64,000 bases of DNA from Pseudomonas parakoreensis (GCF_021602155.1 NZ_BQHY01000002.1:1-64000), one strand, 5' to 3'. Positions 35,806-45,794 are shown, counted from the first letter of the stretch. Notes: generated by a model from the letters alone, not told the origin. Made by a program: numbers and translations.

Positions 35806-38800
35806 TATTGCGCCTCCAGTGGCTTTTGAAGAGCGTGCGCTCTGGCCGCTTTGCGGGCTTCCCCGCGTTCGACAAAGTTACGGATCAACACGTAGAACAC
35901 GGGTGTCAGCAACAGACCGAAGAAGGTCACCCCGAGCATCCCGGAGAACACGGCCACACCCATGGCGTGACGCATCTCGGCACCGGCACCGCTGGAGAAC
36001 ACCAGTGGCACTACACCCATGATGAACGCGAACGAAGTCATCAGGATCGGCCGCAGACGCAGACGGCAGGCTTCCAGTACCGCAGCCAGCGGGTCGAGGC
36101 CTTCCAGCTGTTTGTCCTTGGCGAATTCGACGATCAGAATCGCGTTCTTACAGGCCAGGCCCACCAATACGATCAAACCGATCTGGGTGAAGATGTTGTT
36201 GTCGCCGCCGGAGACAATCACCCCGGTGATGGCCGACAGCAGGGTCATCGGTACGATCAGGATCACCGCCAGTGGCAGGCTCCAGCTTTCGTATTGAGCG
36301 GCGAGCACCAGGAACGCCAGCAATACGCAGAGCGGGAACACGAACAGCGCGGTGTTGCCGGACAGAATCTGCTGATAGGTCAGGTCGGTCCACTCGTAGG
36401 TCATGCCGTTTGGCAGTTCATCCTTGAGCAGTTTTTCGATGGCTTTTTCGGCCTGGCCGGAGCTGTAGCCAGGGGCTGCCGCACCGTTGATTTCAGCGGT
36501 GATAAAGCCGTTGTAGTGCATCACGCGATCCGGGCCCGAGGTGTCGCTGACCTTGATGAAGGTCGCCAGCGGGATCATTTCGCCCTTGTTGTTACGCACT
36601 TTCAGCTGACCGATCTGATCAGATTCGAGGCGGAACTGCTGTTCAGCCTGAACGTTGACCTGATAGGTGCGCCCGAAGCGGTTGAAGTCGTTGGCATACA
36701 GCGAACCCAGGTAGATCTGCAGGGTGTCGAAGATGTCGCTGACGGCCACGCCGTGGGTCTTGGCCTTTTCGCGGTCGATGGCGGCATCGACTTGCGGCAC
36801 GTTCACGGTGTAGCTGGTGAACAGTCCAGCCAGTTCCGGCACGTTGTGGCTCTTGGCGATGATGTTCATGGTTTCCTTGTACAGCTCGTCGTAGCCCAGG
36901 TTGCCCCGGTCTTCGATTTGCAGGCGGAAACCACCAATGGTGCCCAGGCCTTGTACCGGCGGTGGCGGGAAGATCGCCATGTACGCTTCCTGAATGTTCG
37001 CGTACTGACCGTTCAAGGCCCCGGCGATGGCACCGGCGGACATGCTCGGGTCTTTACGTTCATCGAACGGTTTCAGGGTCACGAACACGATGCCGGCGTT
37101 CGGGCTGTTGGTGAAACCGTTGATCGACAGGCCCGGGAACGCTACGGCGCTTTCCACGCCAGGCTGTTTCAGCGCCAGGTCGGACATGCGCTTGATCACG
37201 TCTTCGGTGCGATCCAGGCTCGCGGCGTCCGGCAGTTGCGCGAAGGCCACCAGGTATTGCTTGTCCTGGCCGGGTACGAAACCGGTTGGTGTGCTGGAGA
37301 AACCGAAGAACGTCAGCACCATCAGGCCTGCATACAGCAGCAGAGCGATGCCGCTGCTGCGGATCACGCGGCGCACCGTGCCGACATAGCCATGGCTGGC
37401 CTTGTCAAAGAAACGGTTGAACGGGCGGAACAACCAGCCACCGAAGATCCTGTCGAGAATCCTCGAGAAGCGGTCTTTCGGCGCGTCATGCCCTTTGAGC
37501 AACACGGCGGCCAGCGCTGGCGACAGCGTCAGCGAGTTGAACGCCGAGATCACGGTCGAGATCGCAATGGTCAGCGCGAACTGCTTGTAGAACTGCCCGG
37601 TGAGGCCGGAGATGAATGCCGCCGGAACGAACACTGCACACAGCACCAGTGCGGTCGCGATGATCGGGCCGGTCACTTCGCCCATGGCCTTTTTGGTCGC
37701 ATCGAACGGGTTGAGCCCCAGTTCAATGTTGCGCTCGACGTTCTCCACCACGACGATGGCGTCGTCCACCACGATACCGATCGCCAGCACCAGGCCGAAC
37801 AGCGACAGGGCGTTGAGCGAGAAGCCGAACAGGTGCATGACCGCAAACGTACCGATCAACGACACCGGCACCGCCACCAACGGAATGATCGAGGCGCGCC
37901 AGGTCTGCAGGAACAGAATCACGACCAGCACCACGAGGATCAGCGCTTCGAAGAGGGTGTGAACCACCGCCTCGATCGAGCCGCGCACGAAGATCGTCGG
38001 GTCATAGACGATGCTGTAGTCCATGCCTTGCGGGAAGCCTTTCTTCAGCTCTTCCATCTTGCCGCGAACTTCGTTCGAAATATCGATGGCGTTGGAGCCT
38101 GGACGCTGGAAGATCGGGATCGCGACCGCTGGCTGGTTATTCAGCAACGAACGCAGGGCGTACTGACTGGAACCCAGCTCGACACGCGCGATGTCCTTGA
38201 GACGAGTGATTTCACCGTTGTCGCCGGAGCGAATGATGATGTTCTCGAACTCTTCTTCAGTGACCAGACGGCCCTGAGTGTTGACCGACAACTGGAAGCT
38301 CTGGGCATTCGGCGCAGGGGGCGCACCGAGCTGACCGGCAGCAACCTGACGGTTCTGCTCACGAATCGCCGTCACCACGTCGGTGGCGGTCAGGTTGCGC
38401 GAAGCGGTCTTGTTCGGATCGAGCCAGACCCGCAGCGAGTAGTCGCCCATGCCGAACAGCTGCACGTCACCGACACCGCCCAGACGCGCCAGCTCATCCT
38501 TGATGTTGAGGATCGCGTAGTTGGACAGGTAGAGCATGTCGTAGCGTTTGTCCGGCGAGGTCAAGTGCACAACCATGGTCAGATCGGGCGAGGCCTTGTC
38601 GACGGTGATACCAATGCGCGTCACTTCCTCGGGAAGTTTCGGCTCGGTACGGGTCACCCGGTTCTGCACCTGTACCTGCGCGTTGTCCAGGTCGGTACCC
38701 AGAGCGAAGGTGATGGTCAGGGTGATCTTGCCGTCAGCGGTGGACTGCGAGGACATGTACAGCATGTTCTCAACGCCGGTGATGGCTTGCTCCAGCGGAG

Positions 38801-38993
38801 CGGCCACGGTTTCACCGATGACTTTGGGGTTGGCACCCGGGAAGTTGGCACGTACCACCACGGTCGGTGGCACGACTTCCGGGTATTCGCTGATCGGCAG
38901 CTGGAACAGCGAGATCGCACCGGCGATCAGGATCAACAGCGAGAGCACCGCTGCGAAGATCGGCCGTGAAATGAAGAATTGGGAAAAATTCAT
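35805..38993 (-). CDS. mexF: RND multidrug efflux permease MexF
   Basis: A 1062-residue HAE1-family RND transporter whose opening (MNFSQFFISRPIFAAVLSLL) and body are very close to P. aeruginosa MexF as I recall it. The proton-relay pair is present (GIVVDDAIVVVENVERN), as are the porter-domain blocks and the second-half motif FIMGVVPLVFSSGAGAEMRH. MexEF-OprN exports chloramphenicol, fluoroquinolones, trimethoprim and quinolone-signal precursors in P. aeruginosa; the same range is inferred. It follows mexE by 15 bp. Confidence 0.96.
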   Translation of the reverse strand: MNFSQFFISRPIFAAVLSLLILIAGAISLFQLPISEYPEVVPPTVVVRANFPGANPKVIGETVAAPLEQAITGVENMLYMSSQSTADGKITLTITFALGTDLDNAQVQVQNRVTRTEPKLPEEVTRIGITVDKASPDLTMVVHLTSPDKRYDMLYLSNYAILNIKDELARLGGVGDVQLFGMGDYSLRVWLDPNKTASRNLTATDVVTAIREQNRQVAAGQLGAPPAPNAQSFQLSVNTQGRLVTEEEFENIIIRSGDNGEITRLKDIARVELGSSQYALRSLLNNQPAVAIPIFQRPGSNAIDISNEVRGKMEELKKGFPQGMDYSIVYDPTIFVRGSIEAVVHTLFEALILVVLVVILFLQTWRASIIPLVAVPVSLIGTFAVMHLFGFSLNALSLFGLVLAIGIVVDDAIVVVENVERNIELGLNPFDATKKAMGEVTGPIIATALVLCAVFVPAAFISGLTGQFYKQFALTIAISTVISAFNSLTLSPALAAVLLKGHDAPKDRFSRILDRIFGGWLFRPFNRFFDKASHGYVGTVRRVIRSSGIALLLYAGLMVLTFFGFSSTPTGFVPGQDKQYLVAFAQLPDAASLDRTEDVIKRMSDLALKQPGVESAVAFPGLSINGFTNSPNAGIVFVTLKPFDERKDPSMSAGAIAGALNGQYANIQEAYMAIFPPPPVQGLGTIGGFRLQIEDRGNLGYDELYKETMNIIAKSHNVPELAGLFTSYTVNVPQVDAAIDREKAKTHGVAVSDIFDTLQIYLGSLYANDFNRFGRTYQVNVQAEQQFRLESDQIGQLKVRNNKGEMIPLATFIKVSDTSGPDRVMHYNGFITAEINGAAAPGYSSGQAEKAIEKLLKDELPNGMTYEWTDLTYQQILSGNTALFVFPLCVLLAFLVLAAQYESWSLPLAVILIVPMTLLSAITGVIVSGGDNNIFTQIGLIVLVGLACKNAILIVEFAKDKQLEGLDPLAAVLEACRLRLRPILMTSFAFIMGVVPLVFSSGAGAEMRHAMGVAVFSGMLGVTFFGLLLTPVFYVLIRNFVERGEARKAARAHALQKPLEAQ

Positions 38994-39008
38994 CGGAGTT
39001 GTCGTCCC

Positions 39009-40262
39009 TTAACCGCGTGGGGTCGTAGCGGCCAGCTTCACAGCCGTACCCTGTGCACCTTTGGCAGGTGCGACTTTGGGCAGGTTGCTGGCTTCCAGCG
39101 CTTGACGTTGTTGAGCCAGAGCGGCAAGGGTCTGCTCGCTGGCCATCGGGATCACTTCAGGCGTCACCGGCGAACCCGGACGTACCCGCTGCAGGCCCTT
39201 GACGATGATCGTGTCGTCCTTGTTCAGACCGGTGCGCACGATGCGCAGGCCTTCGATCTTCGGCCCCAGTTCAACGGCGCGATAAGCGGTTTTGTTGTCC
39301 GCATCCATCACCAGCACGAACTTCTTGCCGAGGTCGGTACCGACCGCTTCGTCGTTGATCAGCATGGCGTTGTAGGTGCCGCTGCCGACCAGTTTCAGCC
39401 GTGCGTACAGGCCCGGGGTGTAGGTGCCGTCGCTGTTGTCGAACACCGCGCGACCACGGATGGTGCCGGTTTTCGGATTGACCTGGTTGTCGACGAAGTT
39501 CATCTGACCGAGGTGTGGGTTGCCGTCTTCATTGGACAGGCCCATGTACACCGGCGTGGTGGCGCCACGTTGGCCGTTGCGGGCGAGTTGGGTGTATTTG
39601 AGGAACACCCGCTCGTCAGCGTCGAAGTAGGCGTAGACCTTGTCGGTGGAGACCACGCTGGTCAGCGGTGTGGTGTCGGCGGTCACCAGGTTGCCGGCGG
39701 TGATCTCGGCACGGCTGACGCGGCCGCTGATTGGCGCGGTGACGCGGGTGAAACTCAGGTTCAGTTTGGCCAGATCCAGTTGCGCTTGCAGGGCGCCGAC
39801 GGCGGCGCGGGCCTCTTGTGCGGCACTGGTGCGAGAGTCGGCCAGTTCAGCAGAGATCGCGTTGCTGGCGCGCAGACGTTCGCCGCGACCGGCTTCGTTT
39901 TCACTGCGGGTGGCATTGGCGCGTGCCTGGGCTACCAACGCTTCGAGACGGCGAACTTCTGCCTGGAAAGGACGCGGATCGATCTGGAACAGCAGGTCAC
40001 CTTTCTTGACCAGCGCGCCTTCGGTGAACGCCACCTCGTCGATCTGGCCGGAGACCCGCGGACGGATTTCAACGGTTTCCGGCGCTTCGAGGCGCCCGGT
40101 GAATTCGTCCCACTCGTTGACTGGTTGTTCCAGCACCTTGGCCACGCTGACTTTGGCAGCGGGCATGGTGGCGGCAGTCTCCGGAGTCTTGCCGCAAGCG
40201 CTCATCACCAGCACGGCCAACATGGCCAAGGGGAAGCGCAAATGTTTGAGTGACTGTTCCAT
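39009..40262 (-). CDS. mexE: RND efflux periplasmic adaptor MexE
   Basis: A 417-residue membrane-fusion lipoprotein: MEQSLKHLRFPLAMLAVLVM with lipobox MSAC (Cys23), a lipoyl/hairpin region (about 60-190, RPRVSGQIDEVAF and TRVTAPISGRVSRAEIT) and beta-barrel domains. It bridges MexF and OprN. The start at 40262 gives the known MexE N-terminus; longer readings extend into the promoter region. The gene is first in the operon. Its activator gene mexT, normally next door, is about 10 kb away here. Confidence 0.95.
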   Translation of the reverse strand: MEQSLKHLRFPLAMLAVLVMSACGKTPETAATMPAAKVSVAKVLEQPVNEWDEFTGRLEAPETVEIRPRVSGQIDEVAFTEGALVKKGDLLFQIDPRPFQAEVRRLEALVAQARANATRSENEAGRGERLRASNAISAELADSRTSAAQEARAAVGALQAQLDLAKLNLSFTRVTAPISGRVSRAEITAGNLVTADTTPLTSVVSTDKVYAYFDADERVFLKYTQLARNGQRGATTPVYMGLSNEDGNPHLGQMNFVDNQVNPKTGTIRGRAVFDNSDGTYTPGLYARLKLVGSGTYNAMLINDEAVGTDLGKKFVLVMDADNKTAYRAVELGPKIEGLRIVRTGLNKDDTIIVKGLQRVRPGSPVTPEVIPMASEQTLAALAQQRQALEASNLPKVAPAKGAQGTAVKLAATTPRG

Positions 40263-40337
40263 GGAATCATCCGCCAATGTATTGAAGATGGGCGGATGAT
40301 GCTCGGCGGGCTGTGATGGCACGAATCGAATGAAGCA

Positions 40338-40362
40338 AAGGTAACTATCATTCGGAATGATA
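40338..40362 (-). promoter_or_regulatory. Candidate MexT box upstream of mexE
   Basis: A perfect 17-bp palindrome TATCATTC-G-GAATGATA (40346-40362) lies about 85 bp upstream of mexE. Read on the minus strand it gives ATCA-N5-AATGAT-N4-ACCTT, matching the spacing of the reported MexT consensus ATCA-N5-GTCGAT-N4-ACYAT with the outer blocks conserved at 4/4 and 4/5 and the central block at 3/6. Binding is inferred. Confidence 0.55.
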
Positions 40363-40481
40363 TAAGAGCGATTCGAGCCCTCTAGCATGCACCTTTCGTT
40401 AGGGTGCTATCAATTGGTTTGATGACAAATGTGTGTTGCGCCGCCAGTAAAAATCCAGTGGCGGCTTCAGGATCAGAATGC

Positions 40482-40513
40482 ACAAACAAAGAGACGGCCA
40501 TGAAGGCCGTCTC
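40482..40513 (-). terminator. Terminator downstream of the DUF805 gene
   Basis: Nine-bp stem GAGACGGCC / GGCCGTCTC (40491-40499 and 40505-40513) with a 5-nt loop, followed on the minus strand by TTTGTTTGTG. It lies 23 bp beyond the DUF805 stop and would insulate the mexE promoter. Confidence 0.8.
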
Positions 40514-40535
40514 GTTCAACGTGTTGCGAAGTGAC

Positions 40536-40988
40536 TCAGTTGTTGCCTTTGCGGTTCGGCCCGAAACGGTTCGGACCTGGCTGGCTGTCTTGCACCAGGA
40601 ACACCAGGTTGACGATCGGCAGCAGCAACCACCAGCCGCTACGGTCAGTGTCGTGCATACGGCGCGCGCCCACTGCGATGCTCGGCAGCAACATCGCCAG
40701 GCTGTATAGGTTGTAGAGCACGCCCTTGGTGTTGAGCATGGCGTCGAGAACGCCCATGACAATGCAGATACCCATGTTGATCAGCACAAACATCCAGTAC
40801 TCGCGGCGGGTGGCGCGGCCTTTGAATTCGGCGTAATTCTTCAGCGCTTCCACGTAAGGATTGCCCGTGGTGATGGCGGGGCCGCTTGCATAGGACGGTT
40901 GAGCGGCCTGAGGTGCACCGCACTGTGGGCATGCCACGGCCAGGCTACTAATTTCCTTGGCGCAACCACGGCAGAAAACCAAGCTCAT
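40536..40988 (-). CDS. Zinc-ribbon DUF805 membrane protein
   Basis: A 150-residue protein with an N-terminal zinc ribbon (FCRGCAKEISSLAVACPQCGAP: two CxxC pairs) joined to a DUF805 membrane domain. DUF805 hallmarks are visible: ALKNYAEFKGRATRREYW, GARRMHDTDRSGWWLLL and two to three hydrophobic helices. Function of DUF805 proteins is unknown; they sit in the inner membrane. It lies 15 bp after the similarly built gene upstream, so the two form an operon. Confidence 0.85.
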   Translation of the reverse strand: MSLVFCRGCAKEISSLAVACPQCGAPQAAQPSYASGPAITTGNPYVEALKNYAEFKGRATRREYWMFVLINMGICIVMGVLDAMLNTKGVLYNLYSLAMLLPSIAVGARRMHDTDRSGWWLLLPIVNLVFLVQDSQPGPNRFGPNRKGNN

Positions 40989-41003
40989 ATTTTTTCCCTA
41001 AAA

Positions 41004-41351
41004 TTATTCAATCGATAGACAGGACAAAACGAACGCGGCAAGGCCAGACAAAACGATGCCGGCGATCGCGAGGTTTCTTCCTGGGTGTTTTTGGTTGATA
41101 CAGACGATGCCGCAAGTGAGGCCCGCAAGGCTGAGGATGCCCACACCGACAATCGCATCCCTGTCCCATTCGGAATCATCAAATAGGTTGAGTGCGCTGA
41201 TAATCCCGAGGATCAATGAAACGATGGCCAGCCAGGGTGTTTCGGCTTGCGTTTGCGGCACGGAGGCCTGTTGGGGCGCCCCGCATTGGGGGCAGGTGAG
41301 CGCCGTTTCGTGTAGCTCCTTGGCGCAAGCACGACAATAGACCATTGCCAT
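41004..41351 (-). CDS. Zinc-ribbon DUF4190-like small membrane protein
   Basis: A 115-residue protein with the same type of N-terminal zinc ribbon as its neighbour (YCRACAKELHETALTCPQCGAP), a short Pro/Gln linker and two transmembrane helices with GIVCINQKHPGRNLAIAGIVLSGLA, typical of DUF4190. AAGGA precedes the ATG. It is cotranscribed with the DUF805 gene. Function unknown. Confidence 0.8.
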   Translation of the reverse strand: MAMVYCRACAKELHETALTCPQCGAPQQASVPQTQAETPWLAIVSLILGIISALNLFDDSEWDRDAIVGVGILSLAGLTCGIVCINQKHPGRNLAIAGIVLSGLAAFVLSCLSIE

Positions 41352-42173
41352 CGTTTTCCTTAACTGAGTGCAAATGCCCGATCCTCCAGCGGTCGGGGCG
41401 GCGGTAAGTTAAACTTTATTACCGGATTTGTCATTATCACTTTGCCATCATTGCTGCCGTGGGTGTGCGGGGACTCAAGGACTGAAGGCTATCGGGATTG
41501 TGGAAGCGTCTGGAGCCGTGCCAGCCAGCGAGGCCATTTACCGCTTCGGCATGGTCGAACGCTTCACCGGCTCCTTGCTGCTCAAGATACGTCGCGCAGC
41601 ACGAACCGCATTTCCATGCGCGGCGATTGCAACGCCCAGGCGTGCCAATAAAACTCTACATCGGTGAAATGATTCGGCGCGACATCTACCCGCTGGCGAA
41701 TACCGTCACCTTGCATGCAGTCTCGCGAGTCAGACCGTGGCACACCGACATCCATACACGATTGGTCCAGGCCCGGCGCCAGTGCTGCTGAAATCCAGCA
41801 CGATATAGCTGAATGCCAATATCAGGCCAACGCTGCGACCGCCAGCTACCATTCGACCCCGGCAGCGAACGATAAAACCCACGGCATGGGCAGTGCCGTG
41901 GGTGACGGGATTATCATCGCGGAGAAACAGATCGACCTGAAGAATGACTGCATGCAGGGCAACGTCTACTTGCGCCAGTGAACAAGGCAGCTTGTTTGAT
42001 CAAGACCTCGTATGCTTCTACCGCATTGGATCAGATCAGTGTGGCTTGACCCTCTGATGATGCGTCCCCCTAAACGTCGAAACATTCGGCAATCGGTACC
42101 AAGACACCGACAGATGGGCACAGATCGCTTGCGTGCATTCACGCGCGATCATCGACGAGTAATACGACGTTCA
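41352..42173. other. Gene-poor, probably decayed stretch
   Basis: About 820 bases between the zinc-ribbon pair and the sotB gene. Short overlapping frames run through 41428-41791 in all three plus-strand phases without a recognisable product, which is what a decayed gene looks like. The only family-like piece is at 41715-41981 (listed separately). Confidence 0.45.
41715..41981 (+). pseudogene. Remnant of a small Pseudomonas lipoprotein-like gene
   Basis: The C-terminal 60 residues (HDIAECQYQANAATASYH, then a Gly-rich GMGSAVGDG segment, then KNDCMQGNVYLRQ and a stop) resemble a common family of short Pseudomonas lipoproteins that have a Cys-containing start, a glycine-zipper middle and a Cys-containing end. 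The N-terminal part lacks the expected signal peptide and lipobox, so the 5' end appears lost or shifted. Assignment is tentative. Confidence 0.35.
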
Positions 42174-43352
42174 ATGAGTGATTCTACGGCGACAAACACC
42201 GGCAACTGGTACGCAGTCATTGCCCTGGCATTGGCCGCGTTTGTGTTCAATACCACCGAGTTTGTGCCTGTCGGGCTGTTGAGCTCGATCGGCAGCAGCT
42301 TCGACATGTCGACGGCGCAGGTCGGTTTGATGCTGACCATTTACGCGTGGGTGGTGTCTCTGACGTCGCTGCCGATCATGCTGCTGACGCGCAACGTCGA
42401 GCGACGCAAACTGTTGCTCGTGCTGTTCGCAATGTTTATCGCCAGCCACATTCTATCGGGTCTGGCGACCAGCTTCGGGGTGCTGCTGGTGAGCCGGATC
42501 GGCGTGGCGCTATCGCATGCGCTGTTCTGGTCGATCACCGCTTCTCTGGCCGTGCGCCTGGCTCCGCCGGGCAAGCAGGTTCAGGCGCTGGGCTTGCTCG
42601 CAACCGGTACTTCGCTGGCGATGGTGCTGGGCATTCCCCTCGGCCGCTTGCTGGGGGAGGCCATGGGCTGGCGCACCACGTTCATCGTGATCGCGGGCTT
42701 CGCGGCAGCACTGGTGTTCTGTCTGGCGAAGGTGCTGCCGTTGCTGCCCAGCCAGAACTCGGGCTCGCTCAAGAGCCTGCCTATATTGCTGAAGCGACCT
42801 GCGCTGGTAGCCGTTTATGTCCTGACAGCTCTGGTGGTGACTGCCCAGTTCACCGCCTACAGCTACATCGAGCCGTTCGTACTGACCGTGGCCAACATGA
42901 GCGGTGAGGTGGTGACGCTGCTGCTGTTGTTATTCGGCGGAGCCGGCATTTTCGGCTCGCTGCTGTTCAGCTATTTGCACAGCTATAACCCGCAACGTTT
43001 TCTGATCATCTGCGTATCGGTGCTCGCCTTGTGCCTGGCGTTGCTGTTGCCGTTCAGCGGCAACGTCTCATACCTCGGCGTGCTGAGTGTGTTCTGGGGC
43101 ATGGCGATCATGGGCTTCGGGCTGGCGCTGCAGTCGAAAGTCCTGGTGCTGGCGCCGGACGCCACCGACGTGGCGATGGCGCTGTTTTCCGGGATCTACA
43201 ACATCGGCATCGGCGGCGGGGCGCTGGTGGGCAGTTGGGTCGGCAGCCAGTTCGGCTTTGCTTACGTCGGGCTTGTCGGCGGGATGCTGGCGGCGTTGGC
43301 GTTGGCGTCTTACTGCGTGTCGATCTATCGCATCAGCCGGCCGAGGACTTGA
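42174..43352 (+). CDS. sotB: Sugar/arabinose efflux transporter SotB (MFS)
   Basis: A 392-residue major facilitator with 12 predicted helices. It closely follows E. coli SotB (YdeA): [63 protein letters not shown] and [21 protein letters not shown] are all shared. It exports sugars such as arabinose or IPTG-like compounds, and relatives export drugs. ATG 42174 ([12 protein letters not shown]) gives the family length; the frame is open upstream without homology. It stands alone in the accessory region between mexE and mexT. Confidence 0.9.
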   Translation: MSDSTATNTGNWYAVIALALAAFVFNTTEFVPVGLLSSIGSSFDMSTAQVGLMLTIYAWVVSLTSLPIMLLTRNVERRKLLLVLFAMFIASHILSGLATSFGVLLVSRIGVALSHALFWSITASLAVRLAPPGKQVQALGLLATGTSLAMVLGIPLGRLLGEAMGWRTTFIVIAGFAAALVFCLAKVLPLLPSQNSGSLKSLPILLKRPALVAVYVLTALVVTAQFTAYSYIEPFVLTVANMSGEVVTLLLLLFGGAGIFGSLLFSYLHSYNPQRFLIICVSVLALCLALLLPFSGNVSYLGVLSVFWGMAIMGFGLALQSKVLVLAPDATDVAMALFSGIYNIGIGGGALVGSWVGSQFGFAYVGLVGGMLAALALASYCVSIYRISRPRT

Positions 43353-43360
43353 GCCTTTGG

Positions 43361-43383
43361 CTGCCTGCTTAATGTGCAGGCAG
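43361..43383 (+). terminator. Hairpin downstream of sotB
   Basis: Eight-bp stem CTGCCTGC / GCAGGCAG with a 7-nt loop directly after the stop, extendable by GCCTT / AAGGC on the outside. There is no real U-tract, so its strength is uncertain. Confidence 0.4.
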
Positions 43384-43807
43384 TTCAAGGCTGTCCGGGT
43401 TGCCAAAGAACATTTTGACTGGGCACTATTACGGTAGTTTCAGAGCTGAATGTTTGTGTTATGCCCCCAAGTTTGGCCCCAGCCGCGGTTAGTGCGTGAT
43501 CAATCACGATTGGCGATTTCTGATATGGATCAGAGTGGTCGTCGGCAGTCTCAGTTTCCATTGCCACCGGGCCACACCGTTCGTCGATAGTGCTCAGAGC
43601 TTGGTTGGCAGCTCTAACCGGGCACACGTCGGCTGCAGTGCCGATGGTGTTCATCGCGGGGGTTCTTGAAGCCGACCGAGGGTAGAAAGTCTAATTGCTT
43701 CGGACTCCCATGCTGACTGTTTGAGGAATGAGTGCAAAGGGCTGTCAAAGTGCGTCGGGTAGGTAAGTGCCCCCTGTAGAGCGAGGCACCTGCCGTGCAG
43801 GCACTTC
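43384..43807. other. Stretch without a recognisable gene
   Basis: About 420 bases with no supported gene. A minus-strand frame at 43385-43654 (89 codons) has no recognisable product. Near 43764-43808 there is a nested inverted repeat (AAGTGCC to GGCACTT, and CCTGC-CGTGCAGG) just downstream of the decayed minus-strand gene, possibly its terminator. Confidence 0.4.
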
Positions 43808-45070
43808 CTATTGGCCGCTAGTAATAGCCTTTTGAATGGTATGGTTCAGGCTATGAGATTTGAGTTGGTCAGGATCACCCTTCATGTAGGTGAGTAGTTC
43901 GGTGCTGGTGGCATAATCCCGGTATGTATCGGGAAGCCGGTCAATAATCTCCTCGCTCTCAAGCAGAAGTTCAGCCAGTGATGGGGTTGCATCAACATCA
44001 ACCAGTGCGTCGATTCGTCGAGCCAATGCATAGAGCCAGAGGTTCACTTCATGCGCTCGAATGTGCGATTGCCAGCTCACCTGAGCGCTGAAAGGTTGAC
44101 GAATCGTTCGAGCCAGCGCATTGAAGATCTTCCACAGCTCAGCGACGATCGCTTTCTGATCTTCTGGAGCCAGATAGCGGGTCAATGTGGCAAGTTCATC
44201 AGTGAAGGCACCGTCTGCCTTCAGCTTGAAATACAGGCTGTTGTTGTTTTTCAGTGAGCTGCGCCATTGGCTTGTCAATTCGCTGAACCATTCTCTGGAG
44301 ACCTGAGCCGCGTCTACTGTCTTCTGTTCGAGCATGGGCAGAAGCAATGACTCGGGAATCCAAGGCGTAAAGTGATGTAGCCTTCCTAGACGCCCGCGCA
44401 CAGACTGCAGGATGTCCTGAAGTTCCTGATCAGACAATGGTCTTTCAAGTGATTGCGTCAGCTTTGCAATCAAATGGTGCTTGACGTCCGACTCATCATA
44501 GTTCGCTTCGTTGATCAGCCAGCAAAGAATGATTCGATGAGCGCTGGCAGGTGTTACCTGATCGATTAGGTCAAGTGTTTCAACGCCCCACGCGCCTTTG
44601 TTGATTGCATCCTTGAAAGCATGTAGACCTACTCAGGTGACGATGCTTGTCTCACTGTGCAGGAGGGCTTCTATTTGTACTGGGTGCTTGTCGAAGCCGA
44701 GCGACAGACAGATGCGCTTGAAGACCTCAATGACCAATAAGTTGGGACGTAAGCCCTTGACGGGTTGCGCACATACTTCGCTCAACCAGTTGACAAGCGC
44801 CTGTGGTGCATGTGACCAGAGAAGCTTGAGAGCATACTAGTCACTCCATGAGGTATCCGGTGGCGAGTAGCGGAAAGCCGCGTCGGGATCATCAGTGGAA
44901 AGCATAAGCTTGGTGAGGTCTTGCGAGCGATAGTGCTCAAGATCTAGCAGCGCGTTTCGGACCCTTGGCTGTAAAGCATCTTGGCGGGCAGGATTGAGGT
45001 GTTCGAGCAAGGCGCTCTGCAGCACCTGAGGGAACGGCTCGTTCTCCTCTGTGTATAGTTGACCCCCTTG
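43808..45070 (-). pseudogene. Decayed gene, 5'-truncated by an IS fragment, two in-frame stops
   Basis: One continuous minus-strand frame runs from about 45070 to the stop at 43808, broken by TAG at 44837-44839 and TGA at 44633-44635. The pieces read as one protein: SALLEHLNPARQDALQP, then YALKLLWSHAPQALVNWLSE, then KDAINKGAWGVETLDLIDQV, then LTQSLERPLSDQELQDIL, LTRYLAPEDQKAIVAELW and a C-terminus ending ITSGQ. About 420 residues remain, helical and soluble. The 5' end is replaced by a truncated IS5-family element, in the same frame as its OrfB. The downstream 221 codons could still be translated from a TTG at 44473, but there is no good start. I do not recognise the family. Confidence 0.7.
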
Positions 45071-45651
45071 TGCATAGGCGATGTCGCTGACTTGCCCACC
45101 GGACAGTAGAAAGTTCAGCGGTACGCCATTGGCATCGCACAGCATGGGAATCTTCGTCGTCAGGCCGCCCCGGCTTCGTCCGAGGGCATGGTCTTGCGGT
45201 TCTTCAGGCCCCCTTTTTTCCCAGCACCAGAAGAGGCCGGGGTTGCGCGTACCGCCGTGGAATCGATCATCCGGGTCTGCAGATCGATTAACCCTTGCTC
45301 GTTCAATCTAATGTGAAGCCGCTTAAGCATCTGGTCGAATGTCCCGCGATTACTCCAGTCACAAAAGCGCTGATACACCGTCGACCATGGGCCGAAGCGC
45401 TCGGGCATGTCGCGCCAGGCAGTGCCCGAGCAGAGCACCCAGAGCACGCCGTTGAGCATCGGCAGATCATCTGCCCGTGGGCGCCCGTTCCGGCGCGATT
45501 CACTGAAAATGTCTGCAACCAAATCCCATGCTGCGTCGGGAAGTTCGTACCGTTTGGCCATCGTGGGCTCGTGCCTTTGATGGACGCGAACTTTACTGAG
45601 TCCCGACGATTGCTGGGTTCAAATGAGTTTCAGCTGATTTCGTAAAGAGCC
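45071..45651 (-). mobile_element. Truncated IS5-family (IS427-group type) element
   Basis: The upstream end is intact: minus-strand GGCTCTTTACGAAAT begins at about 45650, next to CTAG, followed by OrfA. The OrfB part breaks off after LLSGGQVSDIAYAQ (about 45071), where intact relatives continue with the catalytic DDE domain. The rest of OrfB and the other terminal repeat are missing, so the element cannot move. The deletion joined it in frame to the decayed gene at 43808-45070. Confidence 0.8.
45160..45561 (-). pseudogene. IS5-family transposase OrfA
   Basis: A 133-codon frame with the N-terminal DUF4096-type domain of IS427-group transposases (YELPDAAWDLVADIF, RRNGRPRADDLPMLNGVLWV, GTAWRDMPERFGPWSTVYQRF) and the first catalytic Asp strand (TRMIDSTAVRATPASSGAG). 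OrfB would follow by frameshift, and only its first part (LNFLLSGGQVSDIAYAQ, in the other frame to about 45071) survives. Non-functional as a transposase. Confidence 0.85.
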
Positions 45652-45794
45652 TAGTACTGACCATTCGCCGTTATTTATCAACCGCCTGTCGGATAATGGC
45701 GACTACCTGTCAGATCTGACAGTAGACGGTATGTCGCCTATGCCCTATTACTTGATTACACACAGCACCGAATCTCATATTTAAGGGGATGAAC

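Noticed and set aside
35808-38969. A 1053-codon open frame on the plus strand
   Set aside because: It is the exact antisense of mexF, whose protein is a full-length RND permease; such long shadows are common in GC-rich DNA.
40382-40762. A 126-codon minus-strand gene
   Set aside because: Overlaps the DUF805 gene out of frame and runs through its terminator; Cys/Ser/Arg-rich shadow.
43385-43654. An 89-codon minus-strand gene
   Set aside because: No ribosome-binding site, no family, and odd composition; left as an unassigned gap.
44837-45145. A separate 102-residue protein
   Set aside because: It is a chimera: the first 26 or so codons are IS5-family OrfB and the rest is the decayed gene in the same frame.
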